Of a stretch of 40,302 nucleotides of DNA, positions 17,133 through 25,640 are shown piece by piece; the stretch's first letter is position 1; each line of letters opens with the position of its first letter. The position numbers and the translations under genes are program-made. The DNA comes from JAWXBT01 sp964523015 (GTDB lineage Bacteria > Bdellovibrionota_C > UBA2361 > J135), in NCBI GenBank assembly GCA_964523015.1, contig CAZFXN010000023.1, positions 1-40,302 on the forward strand, in the 5' to 3' direction. The notes below the pieces were generated by a model. That model worked only from the letters and a program-made list of their open reading frames with translations. It did not search any database and was not told where the DNA came from.

Positions 17133-17150
17133 ATGTGAGATATCTCACAT
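17133..17150. promoter_or_regulatory. Perfect CRP-type palindrome
   Basis: ATGTGAGATATCTCACAT is an 18-nt perfect palindrome and an exact match to the TGTGA-N6-TCACA consensus. It lies about 130 bp upstream of the 1033-residue protein gene (17279), in a 323-bp intergenic region with no other gene. A Crp/Fnr regulator is encoded at 13392-14186 with the Glu/Arg reading the TGA core, so direct control is plausible. It could also be just a palindrome. Confidence 0.6.
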
Positions 17151-17278
17151 AAAAATCCCTGTAATCTAACGATAGTATACCAAGTGTTGATAGCTATTGA
17201 GTGATATTTACTATTATGACGATAGCTATGCTGGTTATAAGGATTAAGAACGTTTTTAGCTAAATTTTAGTCACCAAG

Positions 17279-20200
17279 ATGAAGCATATAAAAAGATATT
17301 GGCATTTTCTTGTAGGGTTAGTACTTCTACTTTCAATCTTAGTATTTTTTGCTCCTGACAGTCTTCGAATCTTCGGTTTAGCTGGAGGTGGATCTACCGG
17401 TCTTGATACGGGATCACAATTTGCTATTTCTGAGCGACTTTATGCTGAGGGACGACCATCCTCTGGGGAGCGTGGAACTGTTCGCGATTTTGCTAGCTGG
17501 AAAAATTGCCTATATGTCTCCTATGCTACGCTTAGACAGGATTACTTCATTGATGTTTGGAATATTGCAGATAAACAGAATGCTACTCTGCTTGCTGAGC
17601 ACCACATTGGTAGTGCAAATGATGATGCCGGAAGCTTCTTACCTAGTGCACACTTGAAATCTCCTAGAGATATGACTGTAACAGATAGTCATCTTGTATT
17701 TTGGAGTAATAATCAAGGAATTGTATATCCATTAAATAATAATTGCTCTCTTGGAACCAAAGGAACTTTTTCTTTTAGTAACGGTGTTACTAATACCCAA
17801 TCAAGACTTTTTCATGGTGGTAACTATACCTCATCATCAAAATTTGAAAACTTAGCAACACATTTTCAACTCATTAATCTTCAGGACCCGACCAATCCAT
17901 TTCTGCATAGTGGAGTAAAGTTGCAAACTCCACTTGCTGGAGCTTATCAAGGACGACCGGCTACTTTAAAACTCTCTCAAGATAAGTCAGAGATTGAAGT
18001 TTCGATTTTTGAACAACAACATCGTGAGCATGTTCGTAGTTTTTGGGGTGGCTCAATTAATGCCCTTTTTAATTCTGAGAACCTTAATATTTCATTAAGA
18101 CAACTTATTTCTAGAACATTAAGTAATGACTTTGTGCAGGATCAGCAGGATAAACTCTTAGATTTACTTATTGGTAATGCGCTTCAGAGTGTTGAGAGTA
18201 TCGGAGCGCTTGAAAATAAAAGTAAGGGCAAGAAAGATACTAAGAAGAAGAAAAAAAAGGGAGAAAAGAAAAAGGGAGAAAAGAAAAAGGACGGAAAAAA
18301 GAAGATAGGAAAAAAGAAGGACGGAGAAAAGAAGAAGAAAAAAAAGAAAGATAATGATAGCGGTGGAAGCGGCGGAAATGGTGGCGGAAGTGAAAGAGAT
18401 GATAGTAATAATGGCGGTAATATCGATCGATTCCCAACTCTATCTGAAGCTCTTACTGATGCCTATGCGCCTGGCTTAACTTTACAGGATCTTTTCAGGG
18501 AGCTTAAGATCCGTGAGACTGATAGCTTAAAGCTAGCTTTAGAAAAAGCGATTGTTGCAAATCTGCCTGATGATTTTGATGAGACAGTTGCTCAGCTTGT
18601 AATGCCAGATCTGATCACTCAATTTAATAATAAAATATTTCGAGTCCCGAATCTTCCTTTGTCAGACCTGACATCACAAGTTAGGAATGCACTTGATACA
18701 GGATTATCAACTGATGGGCTTGTACGATATACAGTTAACAAAATATTTGCTCCCTTTGTTAACAATGCTCCATATATGAATCTGACAGCCGGGCAGCTTT
18801 TAGATGGAGTTGTAAATAATCCTGCAGCAAATACGATCGATTCAGCTTTGGCTGCATATAGATTTGCTCTTTCTCAGATAAATTCCTTAGTCCCTGCTCA
18901 ATTTAGTGCTCCAAGATGTTTTCAAATCCCAAGATCTTCCCGTGATTTTTTAGATATAGCACTTGTTGATTCGGGTCCTAGAGTTACTGAGGGTAATCCG
19001 GCTTTTTTTGAGCTATTAAAAATAGCTGATTTTTATTTTGGAGGTAATAATTTTAATAGATACAAGAATGAATTAACAGAACGAATCGGAGAATTTCACT
19101 CCCTTATCTCTAATGAATTTGTATCTCAACTCTCAGCATTTAGAGATCTAATTCCTAACCCTAATGCTAATCTCAATTCACTATTAACTGAGTATGCTAG
19201 TGAATTTTCACTTAAGAATGTTACAGCTAAGATTATTGCAGAGGCATTAATCAGGGATCTTCAACGTAATGGCTTACCTTTAGATCCTGAGATAACTGTG
19301 AGTGAATTTTTTGAAGAGCACAATCTTAAGATTCAGTCATTTAGATTCCCGTTTGGTCAGGAGCTTGCAACAATTAGAGACCTTATCTCTCTAATGCAAA
19401 GATTCAGCATTGCTGATGTCTCAATGGGGGATCTCTTAGAAGGGGCCAAAAATATACCCCTTAATACACTTCGCTCTGTACTAACACTTCCACTTGAACA
19501 GTTTACTGATCAACTCGTTGGGGCAAAGAGTCTTGATATTACCCTTAACGATGCAATTCATTCTTTTATTATTGGACGAATGAATCCTCATATAACCGGG
19601 GATATGATTGAGGATATTCTTGGTGAGATGATCAATAAATTAGGCAACGGAATACCACTGCCAGGAGTTCTTGGAAGTATTGTGCTAGCAGCTCAAGGAG
19701 ATTGTATCTCTAAGTGGATCGTAGCTTATGATTTAGCTGCCGGAGTTGCTGCTGGCTTACAACTTCTCCCACTAGCAGCTAACATAGAGGCAGCAAGCAT
19801 TGGACTTCAGGAGGCTTTAGAATTTTCTGCAGAATATGCTTTAAAGGCGATGCTTCAAGGATTTGTTTCAGCAATATTTAATAACTCAAAGGAGAGTTAT
19901 CCGACTTGGTATACGGCGTTAGAAAGAGTTGATAGAAGAATTAATATTAGAGGGTTAGGCGAAAGATCCGGACGAATAGTAGATACCTTTTTGGTTAGAA
20001 ATAAAGTAGTGACTGTATTTAGAGAGATGGGATCTATCGGTGTGCTTAGAGGGGAAAATAGAGAGGTTACACTGTTGATGTTTGATCCATTATCACCTGA
20101 AGCCACAAAAGCAATAGTGAGCCTTGGAGACTGGCAATCCGTCACTTCAGTTCGTGCAGTAGGAGATACCCTTCTTGTTGTAGGTACAAAATTTCTGCCG

Positions 20201-20380
20201 AATGCTAATACAGCTCAAACAGTTGTCTTAGTAGATTTAGAAAATCGTAACACCGCCCCTCGATTTATTTATGGTTCAGATGCTGTGCTATTTTCTGCAG
20301 TAGAGAACCTTAAGGAAATTAGAAATGGGGAAGGGTTAGGAATTATCTCACAAGGTGGTGGAATAGTTTTGTTTGAGTAA
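17279..20380 (+). CDS. Large secreted or anchored protein with split propeller-like ends and Lys-rich linker
   Basis: A 1033-residue protein I do not recognise. One hydrophobic segment (HFLVGLVLLLSILVFFAP, about 9-26) is a signal anchor or uncleaved signal. Residues 60-270 are beta-rich with propeller-blade-like pieces (NCLYVSYATLRQDYFIDVWN, DMTVTDSHLVFWSNNQGIVY). Residues about 314-382 are a low-complexity linker, first almost all Lys/Gly/Glu, then Ser/Gly/Asn. Residues 385-890 are mostly helical (TLSEALTDAYAPGLTLQDLF and similar). The last 130 return to beta blades (RIVDTFLVRNKVVTVFRE, SVTSVRAVGDTLLVVGTKF, GIISQGGGIVLFE). This suggests one propeller closed by N- and C-terminal blades around a large insertion. 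A CRP-type palindrome is upstream. It probably faces the periplasm or surface. Confidence 0.75.
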   Translation: MKHIKRYWHFLVGLVLLLSILVFFAPDSLRIFGLAGGGSTGLDTGSQFAISERLYAEGRPSSGERGTVRDFASWKNCLYVSYATLRQDYFIDVWNIADKQNATLLAEHHIGSANDDAGSFLPSAHLKSPRDMTVTDSHLVFWSNNQGIVYPLNNNCSLGTKGTFSFSNGVTNTQSRLFHGGNYTSSSKFENLATHFQLINLQDPTNPFLHSGVKLQTPLAGAYQGRPATLKLSQDKSEIEVSIFEQQHREHVRSFWGGSINALFNSENLNISLRQLISRTLSNDFVQDQQDKLLDLLIGNALQSVESIGALENKSKGKKDTKKKKKKGEKKKGEKKKDGKKKIGKKKDGEKKKKKKKDNDSGGSGGNGGGSERDDSNNGGNIDRFPTLSEALTDAYAPGLTLQDLFRELKIRETDSLKLALEKAIVANLPDDFDETVAQLVMPDLITQFNNKIFRVPNLPLSDLTSQVRNALDTGLSTDGLVRYTVNKIFAPFVNNAPYMNLTAGQLLDGVVNNPAANTIDSALAAYRFALSQINSLVPAQFSAPRCFQIPRSSRDFLDIALVDSGPRVTEGNPAFFELLKIADFYFGGNNFNRYKNELTERIGEFHSLISNEFVSQLSAFRDLIPNPNANLNSLLTEYASEFSLKNVTAKIIAEALIRDLQRNGLPLDPEITVSEFFEEHNLKIQSFRFPFGQELATIRDLISLMQRFSIADVSMGDLLEGAKNIPLNTLRSVLTLPLEQFTDQLVGAKSLDITLNDAIHSFIIGRMNPHITGDMIEDILGEMINKLGNGIPLPGVLGSIVLAAQGDCISKWIVAYDLAAGVAAGLQLLPLAANIEAASIGLQEALEFSAEYALKAMLQGFVSAIFNNSKESYPTWYTALERVDRRINIRGLGERSGRIVDTFLVRNKVVTVFREMGSIGVLRGENREVTLLMFDPLSPEATKAIVSLGDWQSVTSVRAVGDTLLVVGTKFLPNANTAQTVVLVDLENRNTAPRFIYGSDAVLFSAVENLKEIRNGEGLGIISQGGGIVLFE

Positions 20381-20419
20381 TATCATATCTCGATCTGATG
20401 GAGGAAACTTCCCGGTGAG

Positions 20420-20740
20420 TTAATCTTCTTCATGTATGTACTTCATTGCCGTATGCCTAATATGCAGAACATGTACGATGTCATCAATAACTGTAAAGAT
20501 AATCCTATACTGGCTTCTTTTCTTGCCATGTAATAATTGCCGGATCTCCTCTTTAAAGTAACCATTCTCAGGAGCATAGGGGCAGCGTGCTGGATGCCGG
20601 GCCAGAGTTTCAGTGGTAGCAATCAATCCAGTGAACCACTTATTTGCAATTTCGCGTGATACTAACTGTTCTAAGATCCAAAGGTAGGCTTGTTCTGCTT
20701 GCTCCAGCGCTTCAGGTGTTATCTTGACTTTGTATTCCAT
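20420..20740 (-). CDS. ParE/RelE-superfamily toxin
   Basis: A 106-residue protein with the family pattern: MEYKVKITPEALEQAEQAYLWI (helical start), NKWFTGLIATTETLARHPARCP, EEIRQLLHGKKRSQYRIIFTVIDDIVHVLHIRHTAMKY. The last part is the usual ParE/RelE sheet (YRIIFTV-DD-IVHVLHIRH). ParE types poison gyrase and RelE types cut mRNA; sequence alone does not say which. It overlaps the upstream antitoxin gene by 29 bp, the normal order for a Phd/ParE type II module. It stops about 40 bp from the convergent end of the 1033-residue gene. Confidence 0.9.
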   Translation of the reverse strand: MEYKVKITPEALEQAEQAYLWILEQLVSREIANKWFTGLIATTETLARHPARCPYAPENGYFKEEIRQLLHGKKRSQYRIIFTVIDDIVHVLHIRHTAMKYIHEED

Positions 20741-21011
20741 GCTTTGCTGCTAGTTCCTGAAGTGCTTGTTTTGCTGGGATCGATTTGCCTTTACGTACTG
20801 ACTCAAGCCCTTTCTCAATTCCGTGAATGGCCTGGTAATGATCAATCAGTGCTAACAATTCCTGGTAACTCTCAGCATCTTGAACAACTAATTTTGCTTC
20901 ACCGTTTACAGTAAGCACCAGCGGAGAGCCTGATTTCTTCATTTGTTTTAAGAAATCTTTGGTGTTCCGCTTGAAGTCGGTCAGCGGGAATATGTTGGTA
21001 AGATCAATCAT
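20712..21011 (-). CDS. Phd/YefM-family antitoxin
   Basis: The start is taken at ATG 21011 (MIDLTNIFPLTDFKRNTKDF), where GAGG lies 8 nt upstream; the frame continues ten codons further to 21041. The 99-residue product has the Phd N-terminal DNA-binding fold (PLTDFKRNTKDFLKQMKKSG, PLVLTVNGEAKLVVQDAESYQELL) and a C-terminal tail that would bind the toxin (GLESVRKGKSIPAKQALQEL). It overlaps the toxin gene. It probably represses its own promoter in the AT-rich 21012-21150 segment; no clear operator repeats were found. Confidence 0.9.
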   Translation of the reverse strand: MIDLTNIFPLTDFKRNTKDFLKQMKKSGSPLVLTVNGEAKLVVQDAESYQELLALIDHYQAIHGIEKGLESVRKGKSIPAKQALQELAAKHGIQSQDNT

Positions 21012-21158
21012 TGATACTGCCTCTAAGCATTTAATAAACATTTAATTAGATGCTATCAATGTTAGTGAGTTATGTCAACAATTATAGATGGTTATCACAA
21101 TTATTGAGTAATTACAGGGTGCTATCTTACGGTAGAATAAATAATATTAAAATAATAT

Positions 21159-21511
21159 TCACCGCCTTCCGCTGAGGTCTGCCTTTTTCCCCACAGACTC
21201 CGTGAAAATTAAAGTTATATTATCGGCAAAAAAAGCCTTCCCAAACTTGTAATCAACCCGATTACTTCCTTTCCAATCAAAAACAATATTATCCTTCAAT
21301 TCTAAATTATTAACACCTACACCAAATGAACCTGGGTCCCCTTCAAGCGTTGTATCGAGAACAATTCCTCTTGGGTCAGGTGTTAAAAGAGAACTCCACC
21401 ATCTGAACCTGTTCTCAAAACAGGGAGCACAGTCGAAGAACCATACGATGCTACGAGCATAGGCGCACTTTCAGACATACCTGATTTACTCCATCTGCAA
21501 CAGTCGCACAC
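21159..21511 (-). pseudogene. C-terminal remnant of an unknown secreted-type protein, frameshifted
   Basis: Minus-strand reading from the repeat edge gives RWSKSGMSESAPMLVASYGS then STVLPVLRTGSDGGV. After a frameshift near 21395-21420 it continues LLTPDPRGIVLDTTLEGDPG, SFGVGVNNLELKDNIVFDWK, then KADLSGRR and a stop at 21159. Both pieces have coding-like composition and the second is strongly beta-like. The upstream end is cut by the 270-bp repeat. It may have been one gene with the fragment on the other side (21755-21952), which has the same orientation; that link is inference. Confidence 0.55.
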
Positions 21512-21781
21512 CTTTTATAGTAATTGTCAAAATGTTTGAGACAATTACTATAGTAGCCCCTTTAAGGGGCCCCCAAGCGAAGCTTGGGTGGGGAGGCTCT
21601 TTAGCACGAAGTGCAATAAGAGCCTAACATTGCTGACGCTAGCTAGCGTAGCGTCAGATTCAACATTAAGATAAATAGCAGTTGTCATAAGTAAAAATGT
21701 AAAGCCGGTAGGCTTTTCAAGAAACTTTTGCAACAAACTGTATTAACTGACCCCTCACATTAGTGTCTCAATCTTTATGAC
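21512..21781. repeat. 270-bp inverted repeat, left copy, multi-hairpin element
   Basis: It matches 29114-29383 in inverse orientation with one difference seen by eye (T versus C at about 21676). It holds consecutive hairpins: 21516-21552 (13-bp stem), 21556-21570, 21572-21588 (CCCAAGC-GAA-GCTTGGG), 21594-21625 (8+4 bp), 21634-21656 (TGACGCT/AGCGTCA). A 16-bp inverted pair ATAGCAGTTGTCATAA (21675-21690 and 21775-21790) encloses the right third. No transposase is inside. Looks like a non-autonomous mobile or structured element. A 62-codon frame through it is not convincing. Confidence 0.9.
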
Positions 21782-21952
21782 AACTGCTATATTCATCACA
21801 CCATCTCCTGCTTCTCCAACAGGATTGAAAGGATCAGGTCCTACAGCAGGGTCATTAGGCAGATACACTCCACACGATCCAGGAGAAAAACTCACATACG
21901 AAATTTGAGTATTTGTACTTGGAGTAAACTCAGTCCAGCCATTAATCAGATA
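21755..21952 (-). pseudogene. Coding remnant between the His-rich gene and the left repeat
   Basis: Directly after the stop of the His-rich gene, the minus strand reads YLINGWTEFTPSTNTQISYV, SFSPGSCGVYLPNDPAVGPD, PFNPVGEAGDGVMNIAVVIK, then ends inside the 270-bp repeat at 21755. There is no start codon of its own. The composition (Pro/Gly/Asn, beta-type) suggests part of a secreted protein. It lacks both ends, so it is a fragment brought in or cut by rearrangement. Confidence 0.5.
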
Positions 21953-21953
21953 T

Positions 21954-22442
21954 CTAGTGATCGTGTCCGTGTCCATGATCATCATCGTGTCCGTGATCAT
22001 GTCCATGGTCTTTTTCCTGTTCATCTCCGGCCTTAGCATCATTAGCAATCAATGGTAAACTACCACGAGCATCTTTGTCTCCCTCTCGTACCCTTAGAAC
22101 GATGCGATATGGAGTTGTATTCTCATTAGGTAAAAGATGGAAATGAAGTTTGCCTTTTTCGATGTGGCCCTTTGATGGAGCACTAATTTTTTGACCATCC
22201 TCTGATTCTGCCCAAAGATAAACACTTGAATTTGAGTTCTCTTTACTCGTGGTGACTTCAAAAGCACCCTCTTTTCCTGGAGAGAGTTTTCCAAACTGAG
22301 TTATTGAATAATCAACATCGAGAACATTAACAGAACCAAGGTGTAAGCTTTTACCGTGATCGGAGCTTTCGCAAACCCCTAGGGTTGTAAATACTATAGT
22401 AGATACAAGAATTCCTAATGTGTTTTTGATATGTTGCTTCAT
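21954..22442 (-). CDS. Periplasmic protein with His-rich metal-binding tail
   Basis: A 162-residue protein with a signal peptide (IKNTLGILVSTIVFTTLGVCES), a beta-type middle domain (GKLSPGKEGAFEVTTSKENS, SVYLWAESEDGQKISA, KLHFHLLPNENTTPYRIVLRV), and a tail of alternating His/Gly/Asp (DHGHDHGHDDDHGHGHDH) that should bind Zn, Ni, Co or similar ions. AAGGA is 4 nt before the ATG. It lies 15 bp after the CzcA-like gene in the same direction, so it is the last gene of the efflux operon and probably a periplasmic metal buffer or chaperone. The stop sits at a junction with unrelated remnant sequence, so the tail may once have been longer. Confidence 0.8.
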   Translation of the reverse strand: MKQHIKNTLGILVSTIVFTTLGVCESSDHGKSLHLGSVNVLDVDYSITQFGKLSPGKEGAFEVTTSKENSNSSVYLWAESEDGQKISAPSKGHIEKGKLHFHLLPNENTTPYRIVLRVREGDKDARGSLPLIANDAKAGDEQEKDHGHDHGHDDDHGHGHDH

Positions 22443-22457
22443 TTTTTCCTTTATAAT

Positions 22458-25400
22458 TTATACGTCTATATGTTCAGTTAATTTTACTTTGTTACCTTTC
22501 CAACTTCCAAATAATGCAAAAGCTGACGGAATTACAAATAAATTTAAAAAAGTACTGGTTATAAGACCACCTAGTATTACAACAGCTACTGGATATTGTA
22601 ATTCACTACCGATCTCACCTTTTGCCAAAACTAGTGGTATCAGAGCTAATCCAGAGCTAAGAGCCGTCATTAAGATCGGAACTAATCTCTCCTCTGAGCC
22701 CCTGGTTAGTATCTCATATTTAGAGAGACCTTCCTGGCTTAGATGTTGATAGTGTGAAACTAATAACAACCCATTTCTGCATGCTACTCCCGAAAGACCG
22801 ATAAATCCAACTAATGTTGAGATTGATATTACTGGGGCAGTATATACTCCGATTCCAAAGAGAGCTATGAGGTTTGAGACAACATTAGGTGAATCTGAGA
22901 TAAATAGAGCAACAATTCCTCCAACTAGTGCTAGCGGTAAATTTAGTAATATTAAAAAAGTTGAGCGCAAAGATCCAAAGGCGTTGTACAGTATCGTTAT
23001 AATTATAATAAGTACTACGGCAGACGCCCATAAGATTCTACTACTTGCTTCCTCTTGAGCTTCAAATTGTCCACCATACTCAACATAGATACCAGGATAC
23101 TTAGCAATGATCGGATCGATCTTTGATCTTATTGTTGCAACAAGATCCCCGAGGTTATGACCTTCAGAGACATTACAGGAGATAACCGCTTTTCTTTTTA
23201 CATTCTCTCTGGTGATTAGCATTGAGGAGTCTTCTTCGAATACACGAGCAAGGTTCGATACGGAGACACGAGCTCCAGTAGGGGATTGAAGTTCAAGTTG
23301 ACGAATATCTTGAATACTCTCTCTGGCACTCTCACTTAGTCGTACAACGATATCAAATCGACTACCGTTTTTGTTAATTACTCCAACTACTGTACCTAAA
23401 ATTGCTGTCTCTATCTGTTTTGCTGCAGAGTAGGGGGTAAATCCATAAAGGGCTAATCGCTCTCGATCAAATTGGATCGGCAAGGTACGAACAGTTGCCT
23501 CTCGATTTGCAACTAGATCTCTTACTCCTGGTACAGCTTTTAATTCCTGTTCAGCCTTTTTTGCTATCTCTCTAAGTATATTTAAATCATCACCAAATAC
23601 TTTTATAGCAATAGCTGCTGGAGTACCTGATAATATATGAGATAGTCGATGAGCTATAGGTCCACCAATTTGAGTCGTTACACCTGGAGAATTGGCCAGC
23701 AGATTTATAACGCTCTCTTTTACTTTTTCAACATCAGCATCATGAGCTATTCGAAGTTCAATTTCACTAGCACTTACTGGTTCGGCATGTTCATCCTTTT
23801 CCGCACGACCGGTTCGTCGAGTTGCTGAAGCGATACCAGATATTTTTGAAGCCTGGACCTCGATCTGCTTTGCCACACGATCTGATTCCTCTAACGAAGT
23901 ACCTACTGGAGCATTAACAAATATAGTCATGCTACCCTCATTAAATTCAGGTAGAAAAGAGGATCCGTATGTAGAGCCAAGAAGTAATGCTAAGAAAAGT
24001 AAAATACCGGAACCCGTTAAAACTAGTTTCTGTTTCCTTAATGACCACTGAAGCCCTTTTCTATAAGCAGCTTTTAACCACAAAACAAGTCGGACTTCTT
24101 TTTCATCTTTTAGTGAGTCCTTCCCTCCAAGTAGGAAGTAACAAAGTACTGGAGTTACTGTCATTGCAACGATTAAAGAAGCAGTAAGGCTTAATACATA
24201 CGCACTTCCAAGGGGCCGAAAAAACCGACCTTCAATGCCAGACAGAAAAAAGAGAGGAACAAAAACTAATACGATAATAAGAGTTGCCAAAATAATAGCA
24301 GGTCTTATCTCTACGCTGGCTGTGTAAACTACCTGAAGAGAAGTTTTTCGCTTCTCAGGTGGTAGAGATAGATTCTCCTTGAGCCTTCGAAATACATTCT
24401 CAACATCAACGATCGCATCATCAACTAGACTTCCAATTGCAACAGCAAATCCCCCAAGGGTCATAATATTTAAAGTCTCTCCAAAGAAACTAAGGAGTAT
24501 CAACCCTGCACCAAGTGAAAGTGGAAGAGCTGTTAGTGTGATAAGTGTAGTTCTAGCATTCATTAAAAATGCGATCAGAATAATAACAACGAAGATAATA
24601 CCTTCTTTAAGTGCATCAAGGACATTATTGACTGCAACTGAGATAAAATCAGATTGTCGAAAAACATTTTTTTTAAGCTCGACACCAGCGGGGAGTGATT
24701 TTTCAAATTCACTTAAGATATTGTCGATCTGCTTAGTAATTTCTAGGGTATTTACGTTTGGATTACGATGGATAGTAAAAATCACAGCAGGTTTGCCGTT
24801 GGCTGATCCTGTTCCTCTCGGTGGAGCACCACTAAATTTTATCTCCGCAATATCCCTAAGAAATACTGAAACACCATTCCAGGTACCAATGACTGTTAGT
24901 TTTAGATCTTCCTCATTATAAGCTTGAGCTAGTGGTCGTATAGAGACCTCTCTTCCTTTATAATTAGCAAGGTACCCACCACCTACAATTGTATGTGCCT
25001 CAGTTGCAGATTTAATAACATCATCATAAGTAAGATTAAATTGAGCGAGTTTAATCGGATCAATTAAAATCTGGTATTCAGGTAGCTCCCCACCAATAGC
25101 TGTAACTTGAGCAACTCCACTAATAGCTAATAGGCGAGGCCTTAGATCAAATTCAGCGATTCTACGAAGTTCAAGAGGACTAACGCTTTCCTCTGGGCTT
25201 AAAAGACCCAATAGCATTATCTCACCAGCAATACTTGCAATTGGTGTCATCTCAGGAGGATGAATATTATCAGGAAGATCCTCTTTGATTTGATTAAGTC
25301 GCTCGGCAATTAATTGGCGGCTTAAATAGATATCAGCTCCAAAATCAAATTCAGCCCAGACAAGAGAGAGTCCAATAGTTGAGCTTGAACGAAGACGGCG

Positions 25401-25637
25401 TAAGCCTGGAATGCCATTTAGAGCAGTTTCGACTTGGAACGTAACTGCATGCTCTATTTCTTCGGCTGCATATCCTGGAGCTTCCGTCATGATTGCAACA
25501 GTAGGAGCGTTTAGCTCAGGAAAAACCTCGATAGGCATTTCAGCAAGTTTGATCCCACTTAATATGAGTAAGAGTATAGCGAGTATACTTACAAAGAAGC
25601 GATGATGAAGGGACCATTGAATAACTTTATTAAGCAC
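22458..25637 (-). CDS. Heavy-metal efflux RND pump, CzcA/CusA family
   Basis: A 1059-residue protein, the full length of HME-RND permeases. It has N-terminal VIQWSLHHRFFVSILAILLL, VFPELNAPTVAIMTEAPGYA, EIEHAVTFQVETALNGIPGL, and DFGADIYLSRQLIAERLNQI. TM4 has GSLVDDAIVDVENVFRRL (Asp406/407, Asp411, Glu413, proton-relay positions). The C-terminal half has GLSGVACRNGLLLVSHYQHL. TM4 fits neither the classic CzcA motif (DFGLIVDGAVVIVE) nor the CusA one (AMVDAAIVMIE), so the ion is open. It starts at GTG 25637, 3 bp after the adaptor gene. It works with the adaptor and outer-membrane factor encoded upstream to expel cations across both membranes. Confidence 0.95.
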   Translation of the reverse strand: MLNKVIQWSLHHRFFVSILAILLLILSGIKLAEMPIEVFPELNAPTVAIMTEAPGYAAEEIEHAVTFQVETALNGIPGLRRLRSSSTIGLSLVWAEFDFGADIYLSRQLIAERLNQIKEDLPDNIHPPEMTPIASIAGEIMLLGLLSPEESVSPLELRRIAEFDLRPRLLAISGVAQVTAIGGELPEYQILIDPIKLAQFNLTYDDVIKSATEAHTIVGGGYLANYKGREVSIRPLAQAYNEEDLKLTVIGTWNGVSVFLRDIAEIKFSGAPPRGTGSANGKPAVIFTIHRNPNVNTLEITKQIDNILSEFEKSLPAGVELKKNVFRQSDFISVAVNNVLDALKEGIIFVVIILIAFLMNARTTLITLTALPLSLGAGLILLSFFGETLNIMTLGGFAVAIGSLVDDAIVDVENVFRRLKENLSLPPEKRKTSLQVVYTASVEIRPAIILATLIIVLVFVPLFFLSGIEGRFFRPLGSAYVLSLTASLIVAMTVTPVLCYFLLGGKDSLKDEKEVRLVLWLKAAYRKGLQWSLRKQKLVLTGSGILLFLALLLGSTYGSSFLPEFNEGSMTIFVNAPVGTSLEESDRVAKQIEVQASKISGIASATRRTGRAEKDEHAEPVSASEIELRIAHDADVEKVKESVINLLANSPGVTTQIGGPIAHRLSHILSGTPAAIAIKVFGDDLNILREIAKKAEQELKAVPGVRDLVANREATVRTLPIQFDRERLALYGFTPYSAAKQIETAILGTVVGVINKNGSRFDIVVRLSESARESIQDIRQLELQSPTGARVSVSNLARVFEEDSSMLITRENVKRKAVISCNVSEGHNLGDLVATIRSKIDPIIAKYPGIYVEYGGQFEAQEEASSRILWASAVVLIIIITILYNAFGSLRSTFLILLNLPLALVGGIVALFISDSPNVVSNLIALFGIGVYTAPVISISTLVGFIGLSGVACRNGLLLVSHYQHLSQEGLSKYEILTRGSEERLVPILMTALSSGLALIPLVLAKGEIGSELQYPVAVVILGGLITSTFLNLFVIPSAFALFGSWKGNKVKLTEHIDV

Positions 25638-25640
25638 TGT

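Noticed and set aside
18240..18437. Minus-strand frame rich in Phe/Ser/His/Tyr
   Set aside because: Antisense of the Lys-rich linker and Ser/Gly stretch of the 1033-residue protein; pure composition effect.
21548..21736. 62-codon frame present in both 270-bp repeats (MLQKFLEKPTGFTFLL...)
   Set aside because: It starts at TTG, runs through five hairpins, and its sequence is dictated by the palindromes. The two copies are identical only because the repeats are.
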